From Apibacter muscae (lineage in GTDB: Bacteria; Bacteroidota; Bacteroidia; Flavobacteriales; Weeksellaceae), in assembly GCF_007845635.1 (NCBI RefSeq), contig NZ_SELG01000032.1, positions 248,001-312,000 of the forward strand: a stretch of DNA of 64,000 bases, read 5' to 3'. A program made the translations under genes and the position numbers. Within the stretch, counting starts at the first letter, position 1, and each line of letters begins with the position of its first letter. Positions 26,905 through 37,092 of this stretch are shown piece by piece. Below the pieces are notes generated by a model. It was not told the DNA's origin, searched no databases, and saw only the letters and a list, made by a program, of their open reading frames with translations.

Positions 26905-27951
26905 ATGGCAGAAATGAATTTTGGCGGAGTAGTTGAAAATGTAGTTACTCGTGAAGAATTTCCTTTAGAAAAAGCTAGAGAAGTTTTAAAAAATGAAACC
27001 ATTGCAGTAATTGGTTATGGTGTACAAGGTCCAGGACAAGCATTAAATCTTCGTGACAACGGATTTAATGTTATTATCGGACAAAGAAAAGGAGGAAAAA
27101 CATGGGAAAAAGCAATCGCTGACGGTTGGGTTCCTGGCGAAACTCTTTTTGACATTGAAGAAGCGGCTGCTAAAGGCACTATCATTCAATATTTATTGTC
27201 TGATGCTGCACAAATTGAAGTATGGCCGAAATTAAAACCGCACTTAACCGCTGGTAAAGCTCTTTATTTCTCTCACGGATTTGGTATAACTTTTAATGAT
27301 AGAACCGGTATTGTTCCTCCGAGTGATATTGATGTTATTTTAGTAGCTCCTAAAGGCTCAGGAACTAGTTTAAGACGTATGTTCTTAGAAGGTAGAGGTT
27401 TAAACTCTAGCTTTGCAATCTTCCAAGATGCTACTGGAAAAGCTAAAGAAAGAACGATTGCTTTAGGAATTGGTGTAGGTTCCGGATACTTATTTGAAAC
27501 TGACTTTAAAAGAGAAGTTTATTCTGACCTTACTGGAGAAAGAGGAACTTTAATGGGTGCTATACAAGGTATTCTATTGGCTCAATACGAAGTGTTACGT
27601 GAAAATGGACATACTCCTTCTGAAGCTTTCAATGAAACAGTGGAAGAACTTACTCAATCTTTAATGCCTTTATTTGCTGAAAAGGGTATGGATTGGATGT
27701 ATGCCAACTGCTCTACTACTGCACAAAGAGGTGCTTTAGATTGGATGGGACCATTCCACGACGCAACTAAACCTGTATTTGCTAAGTTATACTCTGAAGT
27801 TGCTTGTGGAAATGAAGCACAAAGATCCATCGATACAAATTCTAAATCAGACTACAGAGAAAAACTTGAAGACGAATTAAAAGCTCTTCGTGAAAGTGAA
27901 ATGTGGAGAACTGGCGCCGTAGTAAGAAAATTAAGACCTGAAAATAATTAA
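26905..27951 (+). CDS. ilvC: Ketol-acid reductoisomerase
   Basis: The 348-residue enzyme converts acetolactate to dihydroxyisovalerate with NADPH. The Rossmann motif GYGVQGPGQALNLRDNG is near 37-53, and the cofactor-loop segment IGQRKGGKTWEKA follows. Catalytic residues lie in GERGTLMGAIQGILLAQYEVL. It is of the Bacteroidota form, clearly shorter than the E. coli class II enzyme. It ends the ilv operon; a strong bidirectional terminator follows. Confidence 0.96.
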   Translation: MAEMNFGGVVENVVTREEFPLEKAREVLKNETIAVIGYGVQGPGQALNLRDNGFNVIIGQRKGGKTWEKAIADGWVPGETLFDIEEAAAKGTIIQYLLSDAAQIEVWPKLKPHLTAGKALYFSHGFGITFNDRTGIVPPSDIDVILVAPKGSGTSLRRMFLEGRGLNSSFAIFQDATGKAKERTIALGIGVGSGYLFETDFKREVYSDLTGERGTLMGAIQGILLAQYEVLRENGHTPSEAFNETVEELTQSLMPLFAEKGMDWMYANCSTTAQRGALDWMGPFHDATKPVFAKLYSEVACGNEAQRSIDTNSKSDYREKLEDELKALRESEMWRTGAVVRKLRPENN

Positions 27952-27966
27952 AATTAATTATAAAAT

Positions 27967-28001
27967 AAAAAAGCGATCCCAAAAAAGGGATCGCTTTTTT
28001 T
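27967..28001. terminator. Bidirectional terminator between ilvC and the T9SS protein gene
   Basis: Stem GCGATCCC / GGGATCGC around AAAAAA, flanked by A6 and T7 runs; it serves the convergent genes on both strands. Confidence 0.9.
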
Positions 28002-28019
28002 GTGGTATTGATTTATGAA

Positions 28020-31016
28020 TTAATTTTTTATAATTTTTTGCACGTTAGAAAATTCTTCGGAAGATAATTTTATAAAATAAACTCCAGAAGTTAAATGCTG
28101 AATATTAATGTTGCCTTGCTCTCCTACAAAAGAATATTCTGCGATCTGTCTTCCTGATAGATCTAAAATTTGAACCTCTACCTTTTTTGTATTTCCTTTC
28201 ATTTTAAAATTTAATACTCCATGCGTTGGGTTAGGAGAAACTCTTGTTTCCGAAGAGATTGAAGTATCAGGTTCAGGTTTAGGATTCAGAATAATTTCTG
28301 TACTTTCATTTTCTTCAATTAAAATATTTTTTTCAATATCGGAAATGTAAGAATCAGAATAAGTTACTGTTAAGTGAATTTTATGAACGCCTAGGGATTT
28401 GAATGTAACTACTGGATGGGATTCTGTTGAAGTAATTGAATTACTTCCGTCTTCAAATCTCCATAAATAATCAATGGGTTCACCTGTGGTTTGTAAACTA
28501 AAAGTAATAGGTTCATTCTGCCGAAGAACTTCCTGATCTTCTAGAATTTCTCCCTTCGGAGCAATGAACTGCTGATTAGAGATTCTTATAAACGTAATAT
28601 ATTCATCTTCTTCAATTTTTTGAGTCCCAAAAACTAAAGGTTGATCGTTGGATTGTAAGAGTAAACCTTGTAAATTTAAAGATTCTTCAAAAGAGATTTT
28701 GCCTTGATTGGTAAAAGTAGTATCTAACTGCCCCTCGGCATGTAAACGTATCATTTCATAATATCCATCCGTATGTAAATACAGTAAAAGTAATTTATCG
28801 TCCGATTGAGTCTTGAGACTAATTAAACGTTTAGAATGATCAACGGTATATTTTCCCTGATTGGCAAAACTGCTATCTAAGCTACCATCTGTATTTAAGC
28901 GTATCACCTCTAAAGCTCCTTTGGAGTTTTCTATTACAAAAATTAATTTGTTATCAGTACGTATAGTATATCTATATACATTTACCTCCTCCGATAGTAA
29001 TTCATTTAAATTTAAGGTTCCATTATTTCCAAAAGTAGCGTCAATATCTCCATTCTGTAACCAACGTGAAATTAAATTATTTTTAATTCCAATGATTTTA
29101 TAGTCCGGCTGCACTAAAAGATTATCTGGTAGAAAACTCATTTTTGGTTGAAATGTTGGATCCATTTCTCCGTTAAAATTGCAACGATAGATTCCTTGGT
29201 TGCGTGCTCCGGAATCAAATTCATGCCCTAACGACAATACTCCGCTTTTAATAAACAAAAATTTATCTTCATTTTGCAAGATTAGTGAATAAATTTTCTC
29301 GTTGTTTATATTGCTATAAGTATTAAAAATTGTCTTATCATTAGATCCATTTATATCAGAAATAAGCAACCTTCTCCCTGTATCATTTCCATTTTTGTAT
29401 ACTAAATTAGTTAAATATCTTCCATTGGGAAGTTTAATCATATCAATTATAGTTGTCGTTTGATTGAGTCCATCTATTCCATAATAATTAATTTTATTTC
29501 CATTTTCATCAAGAATTATATTGGAACCTGACTTACCTACAGGAGATGTAACAAAACTTACAGGTAATATTTCACCTATAATATTATCGTCGTTGCTAAT
29601 ACTTGAAACTAAGTCATAATTATCAATTTCATTCTCAATTTGAAAATAACTCCCATCTATTTTTCCTTGATTGTCTATTCTTACGATTCTTGAATCATTG
29701 GATGAAAATAATATTTTATCCTCTTTCTGTAAGATGATGCTTGTTAATTTTTGTACAGGTTTTTTAGATCCGAACATCAAAACACCTTGAGTTCCAAACG
29801 AAGAATCCATTTCTCCCTTAACATTAAATTTATACAAAGCCAGTTTTGATTTTCGCTTAGTCCCTGTTTGATAATTACCTATAGATATTAAATCACCATT
29901 ATTTTTTTCAATAGTTCCAATCGTTGATTCATTTAACATAGAACCTGGGGAAGAGTGATTAAAAGACAAAACACCCTTTATACCAAAATTCTCTACTATA
30001 TCACCCTTAGCGTCTAATAAATAATAGGATATATTGGGAGTCATAGAACTATCTGTACTTCCTGAAAAAAGTAAATTCCCATTGTTAAGCTCTGTAATTT
30101 CTTTTATGAGAAGATCTTGAAAGAAAAAATTATCAATTTGGATATGCTCTTTATTAAATAGTATTTTTTTTCCATCGGGAGTGGTCTTTTGAACTATTAC
30201 TTTTAAAATACCATCTACTGTCTCAACATTCGCAAAAAAAAGAAGGTTTCCGTCTTTAAGTGTTTTAATCTTTATATTCGTTGCCGCATTAAAACTAGAA
30301 TCATTAATATCATTTATAGAAAGTAATCCGTCCTCAGTGCCAAAACTTTTATCTATAGACCCATTGGAAGTAAATTGTAATGCTTGAAAGGAATTGGATG
30401 AAAAAAAATCTGATCCTGAGATTATTATTTCTCCTAAACTTTTAGATACTATATCAGTAGAAAGCCTAGTAAATATATTTGGAATAAGAGCTTTCCCTTG
30501 TGCTCCAAAACTAGAATCTAAATATCCATCCTGTCCTATCCTAAGCAAATACCTAAGTTTATTTTGATTATCCGTACATGTTACTAATACTTTATCGTCC
30601 TTTTGAATTGTACTACCGATATAACCAAGATTTGTATAGGTAACTTCTCCATTGGTTCCATAATTTTTATCTGAAGTACCATCTGCCAAAAATCTTTGAA
30701 GTTTAAAGCTAGTGTTATCATTTTCTGTAGTAATCGCTAAAATTTTCTTATCAAATAATAGAAAAATCTTTGCATTTATTATGTTTTTTATTCTTCCGTT
30801 AGTAGCAAAAGAAGTATCTAGAGTATAGTCAGAATTTAATCTAAAGATTCCATTATTGGATGCAATTAATATTTTCCCATCTTCATAGGTTTGATAGCTA
30901 TAAGGATAGTCGTCTTGCTCATCAGGTTGAAGCTGAACAATGCCATTCTCTCCATAAGTTTTGTCATACCCTAACTTTTGAGAATAACTTAGTAAAGAAA
31001 ATAAAAAAAATAGCAA
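28020..31016 (-). CDS. Secreted delta-60 repeat protein with PKD and T9SS sorting domain
   Basis: The product has about 998 residues. An N-terminal hydrophobic segment (FFLFSLLSYSQ) acts as a signal peptide; no ATG is in reach, so a TTG at 31016 is the likely start. Most of the chain is delta-60 beta-propeller-like repeats (motifs of the type DSSFGAQGK, DTSFATNGR, DATFGNNG). A PKD-like domain lies at about 835-920 (YLWRFEDGS). The end is a type A T9SS sorting domain (VSPNPTHGVLNF...LTSGVYFIKL). It should be exported to the surface; its substrate is unknown. Confidence 0.88.
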   Translation of the reverse strand: MLFFLFSLLSYSQKLGYDKTYGENGIVQLQPDEQDDYPYSYQTYEDGKILIASNNGIFRLNSDYTLDTSFATNGRIKNIINAKIFLLFDKKILAITTENDNTSFKLQRFLADGTSDKNYGTNGEVTYTNLGYIGSTIQKDDKVLVTCTDNQNKLRYLLRIGQDGYLDSSFGAQGKALIPNIFTRLSTDIVSKSLGEIIISGSDFFSSNSFQALQFTSNGSIDKSFGTEDGLLSINDINDSSFNAATNIKIKTLKDGNLLFFANVETVDGILKVIVQKTTPDGKKILFNKEHIQIDNFFFQDLLIKEITELNNGNLLFSGSTDSSMTPNISYYLLDAKGDIVENFGIKGVLSFNHSSPGSMLNESTIGTIEKNNGDLISIGNYQTGTKRKSKLALYKFNVKGEMDSSFGTQGVLMFGSKKPVQKLTSIILQKEDKILFSSNDSRIVRIDNQGKIDGSYFQIENEIDNYDLVSSISNDDNIIGEILPVSFVTSPVGKSGSNIILDENGNKINYYGIDGLNQTTTIIDMIKLPNGRYLTNLVYKNGNDTGRRLLISDINGSNDKTIFNTYSNINNEKIYSLILQNEDKFLFIKSGVLSLGHEFDSGARNQGIYRCNFNGEMDPTFQPKMSFLPDNLLVQPDYKIIGIKNNLISRWLQNGDIDATFGNNGTLNLNELLSEEVNVYRYTIRTDNKLIFVIENSKGALEVIRLNTDGSLDSSFANQGKYTVDHSKRLISLKTQSDDKLLLLYLHTDGYYEMIRLHAEGQLDTTFTNQGKISFEESLNLQGLLLQSNDQPLVFGTQKIEEDEYITFIRISNQQFIAPKGEILEDQEVLRQNEPITFSLQTTGEPIDYLWRFEDGSNSITSTESHPVVTFKSLGVHKIHLTVTYSDSYISDIEKNILIEENESTEIILNPKPEPDTSISSETRVSPNPTHGVLNFKMKGNTKKVEVQILDLSGRQIAEYSFVGEQGNINIQHLTSGVYFIKLSSEEFSNVQKIIKN

Positions 31017-31072
31017 TAAAAAAAATAGATTTTTTTTATTGTTTAAGGTTAGTTTTAAATTAGTTTTTGTTA

Positions 31073-31080
31073 CAAAAGTA
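31073..31080 (-). promoter_or_regulatory. -7 box of the delta-60 repeat gene
   Basis: On the minus strand this is TACTTTTG, an exact TAnnTTTG match inside the palindrome GTTACTTTTGTAAC, about 57 bases before the likely TTG start. Confidence 0.45.
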
Positions 31081-31307
31081 ACATTTTATACTGATTACTT
31101 TTAAGATAATATTTAAATATTATGTTTAAAATATCAAAAAAAGGATTTTTATTTCTCAATTTACACGAATTTATGCCTTGTAGATTTAGGTTAATCAATG
31201 AAATTTTTACAATATCTGCCATTGATTTTATAAAATTTATAAACTACAGAATCTCTACAGAGTTATTTACTACATTTGATCTATATAAATTTTAAAATAA
31301 ATATGTT

Positions 31308-31808
31308 ATGAAAAAGATTATCATAGTTCTAGCAGCAGTCGCTTCTACTTCTTTCATATTTGCAGGAATTAGTAATCCAGCTGTTTTTTCTTTACAAGGA
31401 AAATTTCAAAAAAATCCATACTATAAAATCATTCCTGCTTCTGAGCTACCTGCTAATATTCAAGAGACTATTAACCAATATTTGGGAGGGATGTCTAAAG
31501 TTACAAGAGCTACCATTGATGATTATAAATACGAAGTTGAAACCCAAGATGGTTATAGAGCTAAATTTAAATTAAATGGCTCAATAATTAAAGTTGAATC
31601 TAACAATCAAGCCATCCCTTTAAGTATTTTATCTAAATTACCGGGCAATATACATACTTATGTCAAATCTAAATATGCTGATTGGAAATTGCTAGAGGTT
31701 AAAATAAAATCTTCTAAAATTGAATTGGAACTTGAAAAAGACCATTTGGAAGGTGAATTAGAATTTAATGGTTCAGGGATCTTAATTAAAGAGGATATTG
31801 ATAGTTAA
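31308..31808 (+). CDS. PepSY-like periplasmic protein
   Basis: The 166-residue product has a signal peptide (about 1-20, ending at FAG). The body has two PepSY-like halves (IPASELPANIQETINQYLGG, then ISKLPGNIHTYVKSKYADWK), each pairing an LP-x-N helix start with a beta hairpin. Such proteins often accompany two-component systems, and an RR/HK pair lies 277 bases downstream. Its role as sensor partner or inhibitor is inference. A TACATTTG box (31271-31278) lies upstream. Confidence 0.8.
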   Translation: MKKIIIVLAAVASTSFIFAGISNPAVFSLQGKFQKNPYYKIIPASELPANIQETINQYLGGMSKVTRATIDDYKYEVETQDGYRAKFKLNGSIIKVESNNQAIPLSILSKLPGNIHTYVKSKYADWKLLEVKIKSSKIELELEKDHLEGELEFNGSGILIKEDIDS

Positions 31809-31827
31809 TTTTAATTATTATACTCAT

Positions 31828-31860
31828 AAAAAAAGCTTTCAATTTATGAAAGCTTTTTTT
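31828..31860 (+). terminator. Terminator after the PepSY-like gene
   Basis: Stem AAAAGCTTTC (31831-31840) / GAAAGCTTTT (31848-31857) with a 7-base loop and a T tract. The rest of the 277-base gap to the response regulator shows no gene. Confidence 0.88.
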
Positions 31861-32085
31861 ATTTATACTTATCATCTGATCTCAGTTAACTATTTTATTA
31901 AAAGCACATTTATGAATTAAAATTTATTCTGAATAAGTAAATATAAATATTTCTTTGATTCTATTGTCTCTTATTATTTTTTATAGGAAAATTTATTTAT
32001 AATAATACTATTTGTATATAAAAATAGTTTATCTTAGAAAAAAGCCTTAAAAGTTTGTTGTTTGTAACGAAATTTTGTCTCTCCT

Positions 32086-32769
32086 ATGAAATTACTAGTA
32101 ATTGAAGATGAATTGGATTTACAAGAATCCATTGAATTAACCCTTAGTGCCGAGGGATTTTCTATTGAAACTGCTTCTGATTTTCCTACAGCAGAGGAAA
32201 AGATATATCTTTATGAATACGATTGTATTATTGTAGACCTTACTCTCCCTGGGGATGGTAGTGGATTAGACTTAATAAAAAAACTTAAAGAAAAAGAATC
32301 CAATTCAGGAATAATTATTATTTCTGCTCGTGATTCTTTGGATGATAAACTTAAAGGATTAGACATTGGAGCGGATGATTATTTAACAAAACCTTTTCAT
32401 CTTTCGGAATTAAGCGCTCGTATTAAATCTATTATAAGAAGAAGAGGGTTAATGGGCTTGAATGAATATGTATTTCATGAAATAACGATTATTTTGGAGG
32501 GACGAAAAGCCATTGTAAATGGGAATGAACTTATACTTACAAAAAAAGAATATGATTTATTGCTATATTTTATTATGAATAAAAACAAAATTTTAAGTAA
32601 AGAAATGATTGTAGAGCATTTGTGGGGAGATGAGGTTAGCACCATGGCAGATTCTCTGGACTTTGTTTACACTCATATTAAAAACCTTAGAAAGAAGCTT
32701 ATAGATAAAGGATGTAAAGACTATGTGCAAACGGTTTATGGTATTGGATACAAGTTTTCAGAAGCATGA
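32086..32769 (+). CDS. OmpR-family response regulator
   Basis: The product has 227 residues. The receiver domain (1-120) has the acidic pair Glu7/Asp8, phospho-acceptor Asp51 (IIVDLTLPG) and the Lys of YLTKPF. The winged-helix DNA-binding domain (about 128-225) ends in VQTVYGIGYKF. Its last codon overlaps the kinase start by 4 bases (ATGA), so the pair is translationally coupled. Confidence 0.95.
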   Translation: MKLLVIEDELDLQESIELTLSAEGFSIETASDFPTAEEKIYLYEYDCIIVDLTLPGDGSGLDLIKKLKEKESNSGIIIISARDSLDDKLKGLDIGADDYLTKPFHLSELSARIKSIIRRRGLMGLNEYVFHEITIILEGRKAIVNGNELILTKKEYDLLLYFIMNKNKILSKEMIVEHLWGDEVSTMADSLDFVYTHIKNLRKKLIDKGCKDYVQTVYGIGYKFSEA

Positions 32770-34043
32770 ATTTAGATCAAATTATTCGTAAAAATTTAAT
32801 TAAAGGCATATGCCTCGTTATGTTGTTGGGATGTTTATCTCACTTTATTATTTTTAGGTATTTTACTTATAAATATAACGACAAGATTCTTTACGAATAT
32901 AAAAAAGGGATTGAAAATTATGTGAAGTTGCATGATACTTTACAAGTATACTCTTCTACCATGTTAAAACCTTCAAGAATTGAAGAACAAATTATTAAAG
33001 ATCCCTCTCATCACCCAGAAAGTGTTAAAGATATTTTATTATATAATGAGGTCACTCAAGACTATCGTTCCTTCCGTCAACTTTGTTTTACCATTTACTA
33101 TAAAAACCATTGGCATCTTATAAAAGTAAACCAGCCTTACATCGAATCTAAAGATTTGCTTATCCTTATTATCCTGTCTTTATTTCTCATTATGCTTTTG
33201 CTTCTTCTTTTTATCTATTTAGTGCTTTACTATTTAAGAAAAGACATAGGAATACCGTTTTATAAAAATTTAAGACTTTTGCGTAACTATAATGTGAAAG
33301 CGCATTCCGAATTATCTTTGGTAGATTATAATGTACATGAACTCAATGATTTTAATAAAGTAATTCGAAAAATGTTACGGAAAATTAATGCGGATTATGA
33401 AAACTCAAGAATTTTTATTGAAGACGCTTCCCATGAAATGCAGACTCCATTGTCTATCATAAAGTCAAGGCTTGAACTTATTTTACAAAGCAATCTCATC
33501 CAAGATGAATGGCAGACCAAAAATATACAAATTATTTTAAGAGCAACTACCCGTCTTTCTAAGCTAAACCGCTCATTATCATTACTTACAAAAATCAATA
33601 ATGATCAATTTCATAACAAAGAATCAATTGATTTTAAATATCTTATTATCAATTATTTATCAGAAATGGAAGAACTTATGGCAAGTAAAGATATAATAAC
33701 TGAAGTTCAATTAGAATCTTTTACTTTTGAGATTGATCCTATTCTTGCTGATCAATTAATTTCTAATCTATTAAACAATGCCATTTTTCATAATTTATCT
33801 AATGGGGGTAAAATAAAAATAACATTAGAAGAAAACGGTTTTTTACTAATTGAAAATACTTGTCTACCAATTGCTACTTCAGAAAATTTATTTAATCGTC
33901 TGATTCATGGTAAAAAAGAAAATTCTACCGGGTTGGGTTTAAATATAGTAAAATCTATTTGTGATAAAAATAATATTTCAATAGAATATAAACATATAGA
34001 TACGTCCATCTTTCAAATTTTCATAAATTTTTACAAATCTTAA
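32766..34043 (+). CDS. Sensor histidine kinase
   Basis: The 425-residue kinase has membrane helices near 13-32 and 132-155 that bracket an extracytoplasmic sensor loop of about 100 residues. The H-box is DASHEMQTPLS (His near 224). The ATPase part is compact: an N-box with LLNNAIFHNL and a G-box with TGLGLNIVKSIC. It partners with the response regulator upstream. The signal is unknown; the adjacent PepSY-like protein suggests envelope or cation sensing, by inference. Confidence 0.93.
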   Translation: MNLDQIIRKNLIKGICLVMLLGCLSHFIIFRYFTYKYNDKILYEYKKGIENYVKLHDTLQVYSSTMLKPSRIEEQIIKDPSHHPESVKDILLYNEVTQDYRSFRQLCFTIYYKNHWHLIKVNQPYIESKDLLILIILSLFLIMLLLLLFIYLVLYYLRKDIGIPFYKNLRLLRNYNVKAHSELSLVDYNVHELNDFNKVIRKMLRKINADYENSRIFIEDASHEMQTPLSIIKSRLELILQSNLIQDEWQTKNIQIILRATTRLSKLNRSLSLLTKINNDQFHNKESIDFKYLIINYLSEMEELMASKDIITEVQLESFTFEIDPILADQLISNLLNNAIFHNLSNGGKIKITLEENGFLLIENTCLPIATSENLFNRLIHGKKENSTGLGLNIVKSICDKNNISIEYKHIDTSIFQIFINFYKS

Positions 34044-34154
34044 ATTTTAAAGATTTAGAATTTTTATACATCATCAGCAGTTAATAAAATTTCACCCAAT
34101 TTTTAATCTAAAAAATCTGCTAAAAAATTATTTTATTCATTAAAAGGATATAAC

Positions 34155-34162
34155 TAATTTTG
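34155..34162 (+). promoter_or_regulatory. -7 box just upstream of the GIY-YIG gene
   Basis: TAATTTTG matches TAnnTTTG and ends only 4 bases before the ATG at 34167, so the transcript would be leaderless or nearly so. Confidence 0.4.
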
Positions 34163-34166
34163 CGCT

Positions 34167-34973
34167 ATGACACTGAATGACAGGTTAAAAAATTTAGTAG
34201 ATAGCATTCCGAAAAATTTATGTGGAGTTTATTATTTGCTTAATGATAAAAATGAAATTATCTATATAGGCAAAAGTATTAATATAAAAAAAAGATTAAA
34301 TCAACATTTTAAATCTACGGATAAAAAAGAAATAAAACTGCAAAATTTGTCCCACTTTGTACAATATGAAAATACAGGTAACGAATTAATAGCATTGTTA
34401 AGAGAATCTGAGTTAATTAAAAAACATTTACCAATTTTTAATCGAGCGCAAAGAAAGATCAATTTCTACTATGCTTTATACAAAGAGACTAATGAACAGG
34501 GATATCACTCACTTTTAATAAAAAAAATAGATCCTGCTTTACCAGAAATCTTAACCTTTACTTCCTTGCGTGAGGCTAAAAATTACCTGTTTAAAATTAC
34601 GGAAATATATCAATTATGCCAGAAAATTAATGGGTTGTACAAAACTCAATCTTCCTGCTTTCAATACAGCATTAAAGAATGTCAAGGGGCTTGCATACAA
34701 AAAGAAGATCCTAAATCTTATAATGCTAGAGTCAATAAATTTGTAAGAACTACGAGACTACCAAAAAAAGATTTTTTATTTGAATTGCAAGGCAGAACAG
34801 AATCTGAAAAAGGAATTGTTCTTATAGAAAAAGGAGCTTATAAGGGGTTTGGTTATTGCCCTATACCAATTACATCTAAAGAAGAAATGATATCCTACAT
34901 TGAGACAAAACAAGACAATAAAGATGTAAGGAAAATTTTATTTAGACATATCAAAAAAGAATGGTTGAATTAA
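34167..34973 (+). CDS. GIY-YIG nuclease domain protein (UvrC/Cho-like)
   Basis: The 268-residue product has the GIY-YIG core at about 17-95: GVYYLLNDKNEIIYIGKSIN, the conserved Arg of KKRLNQH, and the Glu of RESELIKKHLPIFN. A UvrC-like cysteine-containing segment follows near 170-180 (SCFQYSIKECQGAC). In many Bacteroidota this region is the C-terminal half of a DnaQ-like exonuclease fusion; here no exonuclease domain precedes it. It probably incises damaged DNA, but this is family inference. Confidence 0.82.
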   Translation: MTLNDRLKNLVDSIPKNLCGVYYLLNDKNEIIYIGKSINIKKRLNQHFKSTDKKEIKLQNLSHFVQYENTGNELIALLRESELIKKHLPIFNRAQRKINFYYALYKETNEQGYHSLLIKKIDPALPEILTFTSLREAKNYLFKITEIYQLCQKINGLYKTQSSCFQYSIKECQGACIQKEDPKSYNARVNKFVRTTRLPKKDFLFELQGRTESEKGIVLIEKGAYKGFGYCPIPITSKEEMISYIETKQDNKDVRKILFRHIKKEWLN

Positions 34974-35061
34974 ATTTACAATATCTACTTCAATCTTTGG
35001 ATGATAGATGTATTGATTTATAATTTCCAGGATATTTTAGTAGCTCTTAGTTGTATATAAC

Positions 35062-35514
35062 CTATAATAGTTCCTTTGCTTGATTATATAATTCGTTTAT
35101 ATCTCTATATTTCTTAAAGGATATATTTTTATTTAGATCAATAAGTAGACTTAAAATATCAAGAATTAATTTTAATGGCTCAATCTCATCGCCAAATAAA
35201 TTTTTGTCAAAGTCTATACCTACCATTAAACCGTCATTACACATCCCAACACACCAATTTTCTAAAAATTCACTAAGTAATAAGGGTGATACCTGATAAT
35301 CCCTCCATTCCTTTTCAATGCATGATTTAGCCAATGATTCATCTGACCAAAAACAAATCATTTCTATGGGATCTCCATTTTCATCTTCAACTCTATTTGA
35401 ATAAGAGGTTGCATAGCCTTTATTGTTTTCCAGCGCATATAATCTTTCATTTGCAACTACTCTAGTTACAAAATTTTTATATTTATTTTGGATGGTACTA
35501 GGGTTCTGAAGCAT
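35062..35514 (-). CDS. DUF2750 domain protein
   Basis: The 150-residue soluble protein fits the DUF2750 pattern: FWSDESLAKSCIEKEWRDYQ, LSEFLENWCVGMCNDGLMVG, IDFDKNLFGDEIEPLKL. No function is known for the family. It lies 23 bases after mnmE on the same strand and may be co-transcribed with it. Confidence 0.8.
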   Translation of the reverse strand: MLQNPSTIQNKYKNFVTRVVANERLYALENNKGYATSYSNRVEDENGDPIEMICFWSDESLAKSCIEKEWRDYQVSPLLLSEFLENWCVGMCNDGLMVGIDFDKNLFGDEIEPLKLILDILSLLIDLNKNISFKKYRDINELYNQAKELL

Positions 35515-35537
35515 AATTTATATTATATATTTAGTAA

Positions 35538-36908
35538 TTATTTTCCGATACAAAACTTACCAAAAATATTACCCAACAATTCATCATTAGAAACCTGCCC
35601 GATAATTTCACCCAAGGCTTCTAAAGCTCTACGTAAATCTATAGCTACCAATTCACTACTTAATCCGGATTGTAATCCTTTTTTACATAGTTCTAGAGAT
35701 TCTTTTGCTTTTAATAAGGCATTTAGATGGCGTGTATTATTTACAATGGTTTGAGAAGATGCTTTTTGTTTCTCTATATACAAATACATTTCTTCTTTTA
35801 ATAGCTCTAAATTAATATTTTCTTTTGCAGAAATTTTAATAACCGGATATTTATTTTCAGTACTTTTTGAAAGTTCGGTATTTTCAATATCTATATTTTT
35901 ATCTTGTTTATTTAAACAGAGAATTATAAATACATTTTCTCTTTTAACCCTATTTAAGTCTGCTTCTACTTCTTTCCAACTTAAGGTCTCAATATCAACT
36001 AAATAAAGAATAATTGCAGCGGTATTAGCTTTTTCTAATGCTTTAGCTACCCCTATGGCTTCAATAGCATCCTGTGTTTCTCTCAACCCAGCGGTATCAA
36101 TAAATCGGAATTGAATTCCATTAATATTAATAAACTCTTCAATGGTGTCTCGAGTAGTTCCTGCAATATCGCTAACAATTGCCCGATCTTCATTTAATAA
36201 TGCATTAAGAAGGGTAGACTTACCAGCATTAGGTTTCCCTATGATAGCTACTGGTACACCATTTTTAATAGCATTACCATAAGTAAAGGATTCAATTAAA
36301 GGATTAATTTCATACAGAATTTGATTGAGCAATTGTATAAGCTGAGAACGATCTGCAAATTCTACATCTTCTTCAGAAAAATCCAATTCCAGTTCCAACA
36401 GAGAAGCTAAATCTAACAATTCAATTCTCAATTCTTTTAACAAAGAGGAAAATCCACCACGCATTTGAGAAATCGCCATATCATGACTGGCTTTATTTTC
36501 AGAAGCTATTAAATCGGCAACGGCTTCTGCCTGACTTAGATCTATTCTTCCATTTAGAAAAGCTCTCTGAGTAAATTCACCTGCTATTGCCAAACGACAT
36601 CCTTTTTTTACCAATAAATTTAGAATTTCCTGTAATATATAAGAGGAACCGTGGCAGGAAATTTCCACCAAATTTTCAGATGTAAATGTACGTGGAGCTA
36701 AGAATACAGAAACCATTACCTCATCAATAATTTCTTTCTCATTTACAATATACCCATAATTTAAGGTATGACTTTGCACAACCTTTAGGTTTTTACCTTT
36801 AAATATAGAATTTACAATTTCCACGGATTTCTCACCTGAAACTCGAATAATTCCTAAAGCTCCAATTCCTTGAGGAGTAGCTAAGGCGCAAATGGTATCT
36901 TGATACAT
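35538..36908 (-). CDS. mnmE: tRNA modification GTPase MnmE
   Basis: The 456-residue protein acts with MnmG in modification of the wobble uridine (mnm5/cmnm5). It has an N-terminal tetrahydrofolate-binding domain (about 1-118), a helical domain, and an inserted G domain (about 215-375: GKPNAGKSTLLNALL, DTAGL, NKQD). It ends with the catalytic CIGK motif at 453-456. A -7 box (reverse TACATTTG) at 36926-36933 lies just upstream. Confidence 0.97.
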   Translation of the reverse strand: MYQDTICALATPQGIGALGIIRVSGEKSVEIVNSIFKGKNLKVVQSHTLNYGYIVNEKEIIDEVMVSVFLAPRTFTSENLVEISCHGSSYILQEILNLLVKKGCRLAIAGEFTQRAFLNGRIDLSQAEAVADLIASENKASHDMAISQMRGGFSSLLKELRIELLDLASLLELELDFSEEDVEFADRSQLIQLLNQILYEINPLIESFTYGNAIKNGVPVAIIGKPNAGKSTLLNALLNEDRAIVSDIAGTTRDTIEEFININGIQFRFIDTAGLRETQDAIEAIGVAKALEKANTAAIILYLVDIETLSWKEVEADLNRVKRENVFIILCLNKQDKNIDIENTELSKSTENKYPVIKISAKENINLELLKEEMYLYIEKQKASSQTIVNNTRHLNALLKAKESLELCKKGLQSGLSSELVAIDLRRALEALGEIIGQVSNDELLGNIFGKFCIGK

Positions 36909-36925
36909 TATATAATATTACGATA

Positions 36926-36933
36926 CAAATGTA
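36926..36933 (-). promoter_or_regulatory. -7 box of the mnmE promoter
   Basis: The minus strand reads TACATTTG (TAnnTTTG), 17 bases before the mnmE start; transcription would start about 10 bases before the ATG. Confidence 0.5.
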
Positions 36934-37021
36934 GTATTTTTGAATAAGGTTAGTATTTATGAAGCAAGATTAAAATAATTGAATTTTATATTTTATACAA
37001 CGAAAATTAAAATTTAATATT

Positions 37022-37066
37022 TAAAAAATTAAGCCCTTAAATTTCACCATTGAATTTAAGAGCTTA
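37022..37066 (-). terminator. Terminator after speD
   Basis: An imperfect long stem pairs TAAGCCCTTAAATT (from 37030) with AATTTAAGAGCTTA (to 37066), followed on the minus strand by a T run. It would end the lipoprotein-ligase-speD transcript. Confidence 0.6.
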
Positions 37067-37092
37067 TTTAAATAAATTATCTAAATATTAGT